In this document: positions 1 through 5,122 of the stretch, one piece after another
Layout: each line of letters opens with the position of its first letter
Position numbering within the stretch: the first letter of the stretch is position 1
Assembly (NCBI GenBank): GCA_012514865.1
Contig: JAAYZO010000053.1
Span: 1 to 5,122 of the forward strand
Direction: 5' to 3'
Source: Lentisphaerota bacterium
GTDB taxonomy: Bacteria > Verrucomicrobiota > Lentisphaeria > Oligosphaerales > JAFGRS01
DNA length: 5,122 bases
The notes under the pieces: generated by a model
Seen by the model: only the letters and a program-made list of their open reading frames with translations
Databases searched by the model: none
What the model was told of the DNA's origin: nothing
Translations under genes and position numbers: made by a program

Positions 1-543
1 CTCGGCTGGGTGCAGGTCGGCGACGGCGGCATGGTCGTGCAACGCCATGGCGTCACCGAGCACATCGGCGCTACGGACCACCACGAGTTCGCCAACCTCA
101 CGGAGTTCGTCACCGCTGCCGCGCCTCTGCAGGGCCTGCACTGCGGCATGGTCCCCACAACCGGCATCGCCGGCATCGCCGGCTTCACCGATGGCACCGC
201 CGCACGCATGCTGCGCAGTTCTGACCGCCTCCCGGCGCCGGCCTTCGCCGGGCTCTGGAAGACCCTCCGACAGGGCGACCTCACGGACGCGGACCTCGCC
301 CGATTCCTCCTGCGAACCGACTGGGAGCCATCCGTCACCGACGACCGCAGCCTGGCCCTCCTGGCCAACGCCACCACCGCAGCGATGACGCCGGCCGCCG
401 GCCCCGAACCGCACACGGCCGCAACCCCGCCCGCTGAGGCGGCCTGCCACAACGCTCAGCCAGGCGAGGCGCCCCCAGCGCCCGAACCGGCCCCCGCCGA
501 AAGGCCGCTGCTCCCCGGCACCGGCCTTATCCCCCCACCCTAG
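1..543 (+). CDS. PP2C-family protein phosphatase, C-terminal part (5' end outside window)
   Basis: The frame is open from the first base to a TAG at 541-543, giving 180 residues of a longer protein; the in-frame GTG at base 10 is not a credible start because the frame runs on upstream. A GDG motif at residues 7-9 (VQVGDGGMVV), a segment EFANLTEFVT (about 29-38), a TDG at about 63-65 and a TDDRSLALLA segment (about 113-122) occur in the order expected for the second half of the PP2C_2 fold. In that family the GDG and late Asp residues help bind the metal ions used to remove phosphate from Ser/Thr. The last 50 or so residues are rich in Pro and Ala and are probably a disordered tail. Such cytoplasmic phosphatases often counter Ser/Thr kinases in actinobacteria. 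The gene converges on the leftward operon and is probably independent of it. The family call is mine from motifs; the metal-binding N-terminal half is not visible. Confidence 0.7.
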   Translation, partial: LGWVQVGDGGMVVQRHGVTEHIGATDHHEFANLTEFVTAAAPLQGLHCGMVPTTGIAGIAGFTDGTAARMLRSSDRLPAPAFAGLWKTLRQGDLTDADLARFLLRTDWEPSVTDDRSLALLANATTAAMTPAAGPEPHTAATPPAEAACHNAQPGEAPPAPEPAPAERPLLPGTGLIPPP

Positions 544-651
544 CGCCGCCCTCGTCGCCGCCGCTGCGCCACACGACCATCCGACCCGTCATCAGCGCTG
601 TCCGACCACGCCCCGCCGTTTCGAAGAGCGCGCGGGGCACTCTGCCCGGCC
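544..651. other. Convergent intergenic spacer
   Basis: This 108-base gap lies between the TAG of the PP2C-like gene and the TGA (reverse complement of 652-654) of the HD hydrolase gene. It contains no credible small gene. Its one notable structure is the GC-rich inverted repeat at 610-638. As two transcription units end here, no promoter is expected and none was seen. Confidence 0.7.
610..638. terminator. Putative bidirectional terminator hairpin between convergent genes
   Basis: GCCCCGC (610-616) and GCGGGGC (632-638) form a perfect 7-bp stem around a 15-base loop. Part of that loop could pair further around TTCGAA if one bulge is allowed. The hairpin lies 67 bases after the rightward stop and 14 bases beyond the leftward stop, so it could end both transcripts. 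Neither side carries a T run. Hairpins without a U tract are often proposed as terminators in actinomycetes, but such stems also arise by chance in GC-rich DNA, so the call is tentative. Confidence 0.35.
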
Positions 652-1200
652 TCAGGCCGATAGGTTGCGGCGAGATTCCCCGGAAGCGGCCCGCTGCGTG
701 AGATCGTGAACCGCATCGACCGCACGCTGCAAACGGGGGTCACCACCGGCGAGGCGCAGGGCCATGCGCACCTTATCCTCGACCTTGACGGGAGTCCTCG
801 ATGTGACCGAGTCCCAGAGGTTGTCGTAGACATCTGCGAGCTTGATGAGTCGGGCCTGCCACGGCGCGGCGGCAAGCTGAGCCTCGTAGGCCTGCTCGCG
901 CTCACGCTCCGGAATGCGCATATCCTTGGTCAGTGCGGCCACGAGGTCGGCCACGGCCGTCCCGACGGCTTCGGCAATGTCGTCGTAGTCCGCCGGCGTA
1001 TCTTCGATGGTGTCGTGGAGGAGCGCGGCGGCCAGGATGACCGGGTCATGCTCGTCGAAGACCTCGCTGACGGTGAGAACCACCCGGCAGGGGTGGGCGA
1101 TATAGGGCGTAGCGCCGTCCTTACGCTTCTGGTGCTGATGCAGGCGCGCTGCCAACGCCGCCGCGGCCTGCCATGGCTGCGAGTGAAACGCCGTGTTCAT
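652..1200 (-). CDS. Small RelA/SpoT-type HD hydrolase (Mesh1-like small alarmone hydrolase)
   Basis: The 182-residue protein is essentially one HD domain. It has, in order, KRKDGATPYIAHP (about 25-37), the metal-binding pair H62-D63 within AALLHDTIEDT, LVAALTKD (about 86-93) and KLADVYDN (120-127). H36, H62, D63 and D123 match the expected H...HD...D manganese ligands, and E66-D67 match the ED dyad of RelA/SpoT hydrolases. The synthetase and TGS/ACT regulatory domains of full-length Rel are absent, and the length matches stand-alone small alarmone hydrolases. Such enzymes remove the 3'-pyrophosphate of (p)ppGpp; some members act on related nucleotides such as NADPH. The ATG at 1198-1200 is preceded by AGAGGA with 9 bases between. 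It is the last gene of the leftward series, 49 bases after the deaminase/nucleotidyltransferase gene, and may hydrolyse a nucleotide made or altered by that neighbour. The fold is secure; the substrate is inferred. Confidence 0.88.
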   Translation of the reverse strand: MNTAFHSQPWQAAAALAARLHQHQKRKDGATPYIAHPCRVVLTVSEVFDEHDPVILAAALLHDTIEDTPADYDDIAEAVGTAVADLVAALTKDMRIPEREREQAYEAQLAAAPWQARLIKLADVYDNLWDSVTSRTPVKVEDKVRMALRLAGGDPRLQRAVDAVHDLTQRAASGESRRNLSA

Positions 1201-1209
1201 ACTGGGGAT

Positions 1210-1215
1210 TCCTCT
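1210..1215 (-). promoter_or_regulatory. Ribosome binding site of the HD hydrolase gene
   Basis: On the minus strand this reads AGAGGA, 9 bases before the ATG at 1200-1198. It supports that start and indicates independent translation after the 49-base gap. I saw no convincing -10/-35 promoter in the gap. Confidence 0.6.
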
Positions 1216-1249
1216 CGTTGCCGGCCCCGGAGCCGATGGGCCGGCGTGG

Positions 1250-2677
1250 TCAGGCGTGCCAGACGATCGGCTCGGTCAATGGCGAGATCTGCACGAGCGT
1301 CTCGCCGGCAGCGGAACGCAGGCGCCAGCCGCTGGCGGAAACGCGGTCGCCGGCGCGCAGGACGTTCGCCGCTTTGTGCAGGGTCGCGACGTTCAACACA
1401 CCCCCTGACACCTCGTCGGCTACAGACCAGCACGCGCGCTTGTAGGGAGCCTGGTCGGCGGCAACCACGACACCGTGGCAGGCGTGGCGTCCCAGGGGAT
1501 ACGCGTCCGGTCCCATGATCGGCACGGCGTCAGACTCGTTCGGCGGCACCATGATGAGGGCAATCTTGACGTCGCCGGCCTGAAACGTGTCCGCAAAGCG
1601 GCACTCCGTCAGGAGCCGCTCGGCGCCACCGGGGAGAAGCCGGCCCAGGAGAGACCACGTGGTCGAGGACGACGGCACCCGGCAGCGGCCGGCCGTGATG
1701 GCCGCGCCGATCGCCTCGCGCAACGTCGCGATCTGGCCCGGCAGCGCGCGGACCACCACGTCCCAATCGGAGCCCGCCCGGGCGAGCCCGAGGCCGCGGG
1801 AGCCGGTGACGCGCAGGGCGTCATGACCAAGGCCGGCCTCAGCCAGGACGGCGGCGAACTCCGGGCAGATCTCCGCCGCGGTGTCATGCACGGGAAGGCA
1901 CGGCAGAACCGCGCGGCACTCATGCGTGTGGTAGAGGTGCGTCATGCCGCCCCACGGCGCCGGCCTAGCCAGGCCGAGTTCCTCGAGGTCGGGCTCGTAC
2001 CGCGACGCCTCGGCAAAGGCGTGCGCGATCTTGCGCCACTGACCCGGCGCCGCGTCGTGAGGGACATACTTGACCTTGGCCAGAACGCGGCCCGGACAGG
2101 GCGCCGGGTCATGCACGAAGGCCCACGTGCTCTCGCCGATGCAGACATGGGCGCCCGTCTCGATGGGATGAACGCCCGGCGCCGCCGCCTGGGCCGGCAG
2201 ACCGGTCCGGACCTCCTGGCCGGCCAGAGACGGTCCCGCACGACGCTGACTCGTCGCGGTCCAGGCCTCCGGGAGCAGTTCACTGACGAGCCTGCGGCGG
2301 TGCCCTTGGTCGCGGCACGCCAGCAGCACCACGAAGTCCCGGCCAGTCCTCGAGGCGTGCTCGAGCATGACCTGGCGGCAGACGCCGCAGGGGACCGTCA
2401 GGTCCTGGTCGGAGGTGCTGGCAACCGCCAGCGCGACGACGTCGGCATCACCCGCGCTCGCGGCCTTGACGAGGACTGCCTGCTCGGCGTGCACGTTGGT
2501 GACGTGGTTGTACGAAGAGTACTGGCCCGAGGTGAAGACGCGACCGCTGCGGGTCAGCGCGGCGGCGCCGTAGCGCGTCCCCCCTTCGCGGCTGAGGAAG
2601 GCCTGCGTCACGGCGGCACGCGCCGCGGCCACGAGGTCGTCTTCGGTCCTCTGCGTGAGAGTGCCCGTGTCAGCCAT
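1250..2677 (-). CDS. Cytidine-deaminase-like / nucleotidyltransferase fusion protein
   Basis: The product has 475 residues. Residues 1 to about 135 form a zinc deaminase domain of the cytidine deaminase superfamily, with HAE at 63-65 (zinc ligand H63, proton shuttle E65) and PCGVC at 96-100 (zinc ligands C97 and C100) followed by RQ. The usual ribose-contacting NxE before the active site is not evident (GQYSSYN at 51-57), so the substrate may not be plain cytidine. After a linker, residues about 175-475 resemble a polymerase-beta-type nucleotidyltransferase: GSRGLG at 292-297, then SDWD with acids D304 and D306, and a possible third acid D369 in GDVKIAL. The stretch before the motif (PGRVLAKVKYVP, 195-206) and the beta-rich C-terminus recall the predicted nucleotidyltransferases of COG2413, known mainly from archaea; this is recalled similarity, not a search. 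The frame is open further upstream, but the ATG at 2677-2675 has GGAGG 10 bases before it and begins where the deaminase homology begins. It overlaps the kinase gene by 8 bases, suggesting coupled translation. The activity of the whole protein is unknown. Confidence 0.85.
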   Translation of the reverse strand: MADTGTLTQRTEDDLVAAARAAVTQAFLSREGGTRYGAAALTRSGRVFTSGQYSSYNHVTNVHAEQAVLVKAASAGDADVVALAVASTSDQDLTVPCGVCRQVMLEHASRTGRDFVVLLACRDQGHRRRLVSELLPEAWTATSQRRAGPSLAGQEVRTGLPAQAAAPGVHPIETGAHVCIGESTWAFVHDPAPCPGRVLAKVKYVPHDAAPGQWRKIAHAFAEASRYEPDLEELGLARPAPWGGMTHLYHTHECRAVLPCLPVHDTAAEICPEFAAVLAEAGLGHDALRVTGSRGLGLARAGSDWDVVVRALPGQIATLREAIGAAITAGRCRVPSSSTTWSLLGRLLPGGAERLLTECRFADTFQAGDVKIALIMVPPNESDAVPIMGPDAYPLGRHACHGVVVAADQAPYKRACWSVADEVSGGVLNVATLHKAANVLRAGDRVSASGWRLRSAAGETLVQISPLTEPIVWHA

Positions 2678-3296
2678 GGTTGCTCTGCCTCCGCGCAGCC
2701 GCGATGCGCCCGGCGACGTGCACCAGAAGGGCATCGCTGGCGGCCTTGTCCTCGAGGTTGGATGTGTCCAGGGACTCCGCGCCGAGGTGCTTGCCGGCGA
2801 CATCCAGGAGCGTCGCCTCCGCTCGTTCGAGCAGGTCGATGCGGTCACGTACCCAGGTATCCTCGGGGCCGAGGTTGGCCGGCCGCCGTATGGCCAGACG
2901 CCGCAGGCGCGTCTCGCGGCTGCAGACACAGACGAAGGCCATATCGAATCGCGGATGGCTCGCAAGGCACTGTTCGAACAGCTCCGGCATACCCGGTGTC
3001 CCCACGGCACGGTGGTAGGCAATCGAGCGCAACAGGATCGTCGAGTCCTGGATCACGTTGCCAGCGGGCGGCCGAAACAGCTCCATCTCCGCCAGGAGCG
3101 CGGCGTGGTAGAGGTACCCCAGAGGCATCTCCGAGAGAGCCCCCGCCTTGCGGAGCGTGTCGGCGAGGGCCTGGATGGGGCTCTCGGCCAACAACGAGTT
3201 GTGCCGAATCGTCCAGTCGGGCCCAAGGACCGCCTGGAGGCGCCGGCAGAGGGTGCTCTTGCCGGCGAGGTCCATCCCTTCGAAGAGAATGTGCAT
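2670..3296 (-). CDS. Thymidylate-kinase-like P-loop nucleotide kinase
   Basis: The 208-residue protein opens with MHILFEGMDLAGKST, a Walker A P-loop (GMDLAGKST, residues 7-15) in the FEGxDxxGKST context typical of dTMP kinases, and its length fits that family. QDS at 83-85, at the end of a hydrophobic strand, sits where dTMP kinases carry their DR(Y/F) motif. An arginine-rich stretch (R130-R138) followed by EDTWVRDR (145-152) may be the lid. A late DTSNLED segment (177-183) fits the last strand. dTMP kinase moves the ATP gamma-phosphate to dTMP. The changed DR motif and the setting suggest a specialised paralogue acting on a modified nucleotide, a nucleoside or another small molecule rather than the housekeeping enzyme. 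The ATG at 3296-3294 follows GGAGGA with 7 bases between. The gene starts 33 bases after the TPP enzyme gene and its TGA overlaps the next start by 8 bases. The kinase fold is secure; the substrate is not. Confidence 0.83.
   Translation of the reverse strand: MHILFEGMDLAGKSTLCRRLQAVLGPDWTIRHNSLLAESPIQALADTLRKAGALSEMPLGYLYHAALLAEMELFRPPAGNVIQDSTILLRSIAYHRAVGTPGMPELFEQCLASHPRFDMAFVCVCSRETRLRRLAIRRPANLGPEDTWVRDRIDLLERAEATLLDVAGKHLGAESLDTSNLEDKAASDALLVHVAGRIAAARRQSNHG
2688..2692 (-). promoter_or_regulatory. Ribosome binding site deciding the start of the deaminase/nucleotidyltransferase gene
   Basis: On the minus strand this is GGAGG, 10 bases before the ATG at 2677-2675, and it lies inside the 3' end of the kinase gene. 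It favours this ATG over the far upstream in-frame start at 3022, which would add 115 residues read out of frame across the kinase gene. Confidence 0.65.
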
Positions 3297-3303
3297 GAGT
3301 CGA

Positions 3304-3309
3304 TCCTCC
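3304..3309 (-). promoter_or_regulatory. Ribosome binding site of the kinase gene
   Basis: On the minus strand this is GGAGGA, 7 bases before the ATG at 3296-3294. It is the strongest Shine-Dalgarno match in the operon and fixes the start at the residue where the P-loop strand begins. Confidence 0.7.
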
Positions 3310-3329
3310 GGGGCGGTCCGCCCGACACC

Positions 3330-4736
3330 TCAGTCGGTGCGGATACACAGCAGGCTGATGCCACGGCGTGACAGGCAGTCACTCAGAATCCGCCCGAACG
3401 CCTCCACGGTGGTCTCGCGGTAGTCCATCTCGACCCTCCTCACACGGCTGTCCACAAGGCGAAGGTCGCCGGGTATCACCTGGCCGCCCGTGCCGCGGCA
3501 GCCGCCGTTGTCGAAGACCGCCAGCACGAACGAGACATCGCGAGCCAGGGCCTCGTCCAGCGCGGCGCGCCCCCAGTGCAGGTAGGCGCCGTCACCGGTG
3601 ATGCAGAACACCGGCGCGTCGGGCCGGACCAGCGCCATGCCCGTGGCGACGCCCACACTGGCCCCGTAGCAGAGGCAGACGTCGAGTGTCTGGTGCGGGT
3701 CCATCGTGAAGGACCCGAGGTCGCCGCAGACAACCCGGCCCGGCACGGCACGCAGAGCCTGGAACAGCCTCTCATGGCGGTCGGCGCAGTGGTAGCGATG
3801 ACGGGCGTGCGCATGCGACAGAGGAAGAGCCGCGACCGCCGCGTTTCCGGCCCTGGAGCGCACCAAATCGGCCGCGACCGAATCGCCGTACTCATGCACC
3901 GCCATCGGCCGGCCCGACGCCAGGACGGCGCGCAGAGGCGCCTCCGGCAGGGGCAGCGTCTCGACACGGAGGGGATTGCCGGAGAGGCCCGCCATGTCGC
4001 CGGCGCCGGCCGGGCCGCAGACAACGTGGACCGTCTCCTCCAACGCACCCGGCGACCAGGCGCTGTAGCGGGCGTCGACCCAGTCCTGGATGGCGGTCTG
4101 CCGTGCCGCCATGGCCTGACGATGCGCCTCCCAGTGGGTGGGGTGCATGACAAAACGGGCGGGATCGCGATGGAAGACCACCGACGGGGCGTCCACGGGT
4201 GCGCGGCGCTGCCAGGAGCCGAGTTTCCCGTAGAGAAGGTTGGTCACACGCAGAACGACCGGCACGCCGAAACGCTCGGACAGCACGAAGGCCTCACGGG
4301 CCAGGTCGTAGGCGCTCTGCAGCGACGCCGGCTCGAGCCAGAGACCGCCGAAGAACCGGAAGAAGTGCCGCGAGTCCTGGCGGAGCTGCGAGTGCTCGAC
4401 GTCGATGTCGTCGAACACCACCACCGCCAGGCCGGCCGTCAGCCCGAGAGCATGCGAGTTCAGGAAGGCATCCGCGGCGTCGTTGAGGCCGACATTCTTG
4501 AACGTCACCGCCGAACGCCACCCCGCCACGGCCGCGCCCCAGGCCACGGCGTAGGCATTCCTCTCGTTGCTCGAGGTGATCGCTCCCCCGGCACGGTCGA
4601 ACAGCTCGTTGGAGTGGAAGCCGGGGTAGTTGGTGATCAGGTGGAGACCGCCGTCCTTCAGCCCCTCGGCCAGGGCATCGGTGATCATCCCGTTCGATAC
4701 GGCCGCCGCCGCGCTGCCTCTGCACGAATCGCTCAT
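3330..4736 (-). CDS. Stand-alone TPP-dependent enzyme resembling indolepyruvate ferredoxin oxidoreductase alpha subunit (IorA)
   Basis: The 468-residue protein has the domain order of IorA. A PYR domain (about 10-175) has the likely catalytic Glu58 in SSNERNA, then FKNVGLNDAAD (79-89) and VFDDIDVEHSQLRQDSRHFF (107-126), which parallel the IorA signatures around KHVGLN and DDPGxHSSQxEQDxR. A middle domain (about 232-300) follows, then a PP domain (about 333-468) with CYGASVG (356-362) and the TPP/Mg motif GDG at 381-383, ending with N410 after 26 residues. IorA enzymes oxidatively decarboxylate aryl-2-oxoacids to acyl-CoA, using a ferredoxin-like [4Fe-4S] C-terminus and an IorB partner. Here that C-terminus is missing and no IorB gene is visible, so a non-oxidative decarboxylation or carboligation is plausible. 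The ATG at 4736-4734 was chosen over the start at 4790 because it forms an ATGA overlap with the upstream stop and has GGGAG 4 bases before it. TPP use is well supported; the substrate is unknown. Confidence 0.85.
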   Translation of the reverse strand: MSDSCRGSAAAAVSNGMITDALAEGLKDGGLHLITNYPGFHSNELFDRAGGAITSSNERNAYAVAWGAAVAGWRSAVTFKNVGLNDAADAFLNSHALGLTAGLAVVVFDDIDVEHSQLRQDSRHFFRFFGGLWLEPASLQSAYDLAREAFVLSERFGVPVVLRVTNLLYGKLGSWQRRAPVDAPSVVFHRDPARFVMHPTHWEAHRQAMAARQTAIQDWVDARYSAWSPGALEETVHVVCGPAGAGDMAGLSGNPLRVETLPLPEAPLRAVLASGRPMAVHEYGDSVAADLVRSRAGNAAVAALPLSHAHARHRYHCADRHERLFQALRAVPGRVVCGDLGSFTMDPHQTLDVCLCYGASVGVATGMALVRPDAPVFCITGDGAYLHWGRAALDEALARDVSFVLAVFDNGGCRGTGGQVIPGDLRLVDSRVRRVEMDYRETTVEAFGRILSDCLSRRGISLLCIRTD

Positions 4737-5122
4737 GGCACTCCCGTTCCCGTCGACCCGGCCGACCACGGCACACGCTCTACAGGGCATTGCCCCCCCA
4801 GGCCGGCGGCCAGCGAGCGATACATCGCACTCATCAGACGAACCGCGGGAAGGTGCGTCTCGATGCTGGAACGAAGCGCGGACCGCGTCAAACGGCCATC
4901 CAGGTAGTCGAGAAACTCGTGGACGGCACCCTCCTTGACCTGCTCGATGTAGAGCCGGTCCAGACGGTACCCCGCGGCTCCGGCAAAGTCACCCCAGCTC
5001 AGACGCTCAAACGCCGGACCGCCACCGAGCATCTCGGCATTGCGAAAGACGAGCACCTCGAAGTGGTTGTTGCCACCGACCTCGAGGTCCTCCGCGGCGC
5101 TGCGGGCATGGTGGTCCTTAGC
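4733..5122 (-). CDS. Gfo/Idh/MocA-family oxidoreductase, C-terminal part (5' end outside window)
   Basis: The frame is open from the right edge to a TGA (reverse complement of 4733-4735), giving 129 residues. The GTG at 5056 is only an internal codon, since the frame continues upstream to the edge. The segment runs from a strand-like HFEVLVFRNAEMLGG through GPAFERLSWGDFAGAAGYR to VHEFLDYLDG and ends with AVRLMSAMYRSLAAG. The last two elements match the usual C-terminal end of Gfo/Idh/MocA dehydrogenases, where a FLDxI-like helix precedes a helix ending in YRSA-like residues. These enzymes oxidise or reduce sugars, cyclitols or related alcohols with NAD(P). The N-terminal Rossmann fold and the catalytic Lys motif would lie outside the window, so neither cofactor nor catalytic residues can be checked. 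The stop overlaps the TPP enzyme start as ATGA, so it is almost certainly in the same operon. Other alpha/beta proteins with a similar tail are not excluded. Confidence 0.6.
   Translation of the reverse strand, partial: AKDHHARSAAEDLEVGGNNHFEVLVFRNAEMLGGGPAFERLSWGDFAGAAGYRLDRLYIEQVKEGAVHEFLDYLDGRLTRSALRSSIETHLPAVRLMSAMYRSLAAGLGGQCPVERVPWSAGSTGTGVP
4741..4745 (-). promoter_or_regulatory. Ribosome binding site of the TPP enzyme gene
   Basis: On the minus strand this is GGGAG, 4 bases before the ATG at 4736-4734, inside the end of the upstream gene. The spacing is tight, but with the ATGA stop/start overlap it points to translational coupling with the oxidoreductase gene. Confidence 0.5.

Noticed and set aside
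164..184. Direct repeat of GGCATCGCC in the phosphatase gene
   Set aside because: It simply encodes a Gly-Ile-Ala-Gly-Ile-Ala run within the PP2C fold, has only two full copies and does not form a repeat array.
648..658. Short palindrome GGCCTCAGGCC over the HD gene stop
   Set aside because: The stem is too short, with a 1-3 base loop, to act as a terminator, and such palindromes are expected by chance in GC-rich DNA.
2678..3022. N-terminal extension of the deaminase/nucleotidyltransferase frame to 3022
   Set aside because: It would read 115 residues across the kinase gene in another frame with low-complexity Arg/Ser content; the ATG at 2677 has a good ribosome binding site.
1475..3298. Very long open frame on the + strand (607 codons) opposite the deaminase and kinase genes
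   Set aside because: It is antisense to two genes with clear catalytic motifs, has no recognisable domain and very high Arg/Gly content, and follows from the lack of stops opposite GC-rich codons.
4737..4790. Upstream start of the TPP enzyme at 4790
   Set aside because: It adds 18 residues without homology over the end of the oxidoreductase gene; the ATGA overlap at 4736-4733 is the more usual operon arrangement.
3576..4907. Long open frame on the + strand (443 codons) opposite the TPP enzyme gene
   Set aside because: It is a shadow frame rich in Arg, His and Gly with no domain, and it crosses the end of the neighbouring oxidoreductase gene.
1..5122. CRISPR array, tRNA/rRNA genes, insertion sequence or phage attachment site
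   Set aside because: No spaced direct repeats, tRNA-like cloverleaf, transposase motif or terminal inverted repeats were seen on either strand by eye.

Overview
The window is GC-rich with a strong preference for G or C at third codon positions. The genes use Shine-Dalgarno sites of the GGAGG type, and long spurious ORFs run antisense to the real genes. Together with an alanine-, arginine- and proline-rich proteome, this suggests a high-GC actinomycete such as Streptomyces or a relative. That assignment rests on style only, since no rRNA or other taxonomic marker is present.

Layout. Bases 1-543 (+ strand) hold the 3' end of a PP2C-type protein phosphatase gene whose start lies left of the window. 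A short convergent gap (544-651) with one GC-rich hairpin separates it from a leftward series of five genes that fills the rest (- strand, listed in transcription order from the right edge): the C-terminal part of a Gfo/Idh/MocA-type oxidoreductase (5122-4733, start outside the window); a stand-alone TPP enzyme resembling the alpha subunit of indolepyruvate ferredoxin oxidoreductase (4736-3330); a thymidylate-kinase-like P-loop kinase (3296-2670); a fusion of a cytidine-deaminase-like domain with a nucleotidyltransferase (2677-1250); and a small RelA/SpoT-type HD hydrolase resembling Mesh1 (1200-652).

The junctions are tight: a 4-base ATGA overlap, a 33-base gap, an 8-base overlap and a 49-base gap, each start with its own ribosome binding site. 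This supports one operon whose promoter lies beyond the right edge. Three of the five products belong to nucleotide-handling families (kinase, deaminase/nucleotidyltransferase, alarmone-type hydrolase) and two to carbon chemistry (oxidoreductase, 2-oxoacid TPP enzyme). I do not recognise this set as a named pathway. It could make or process an unusual nucleotide or nucleotide-linked metabolite, or be a nucleotide-signalling or defence cassette. The sequence alone does not decide between these.
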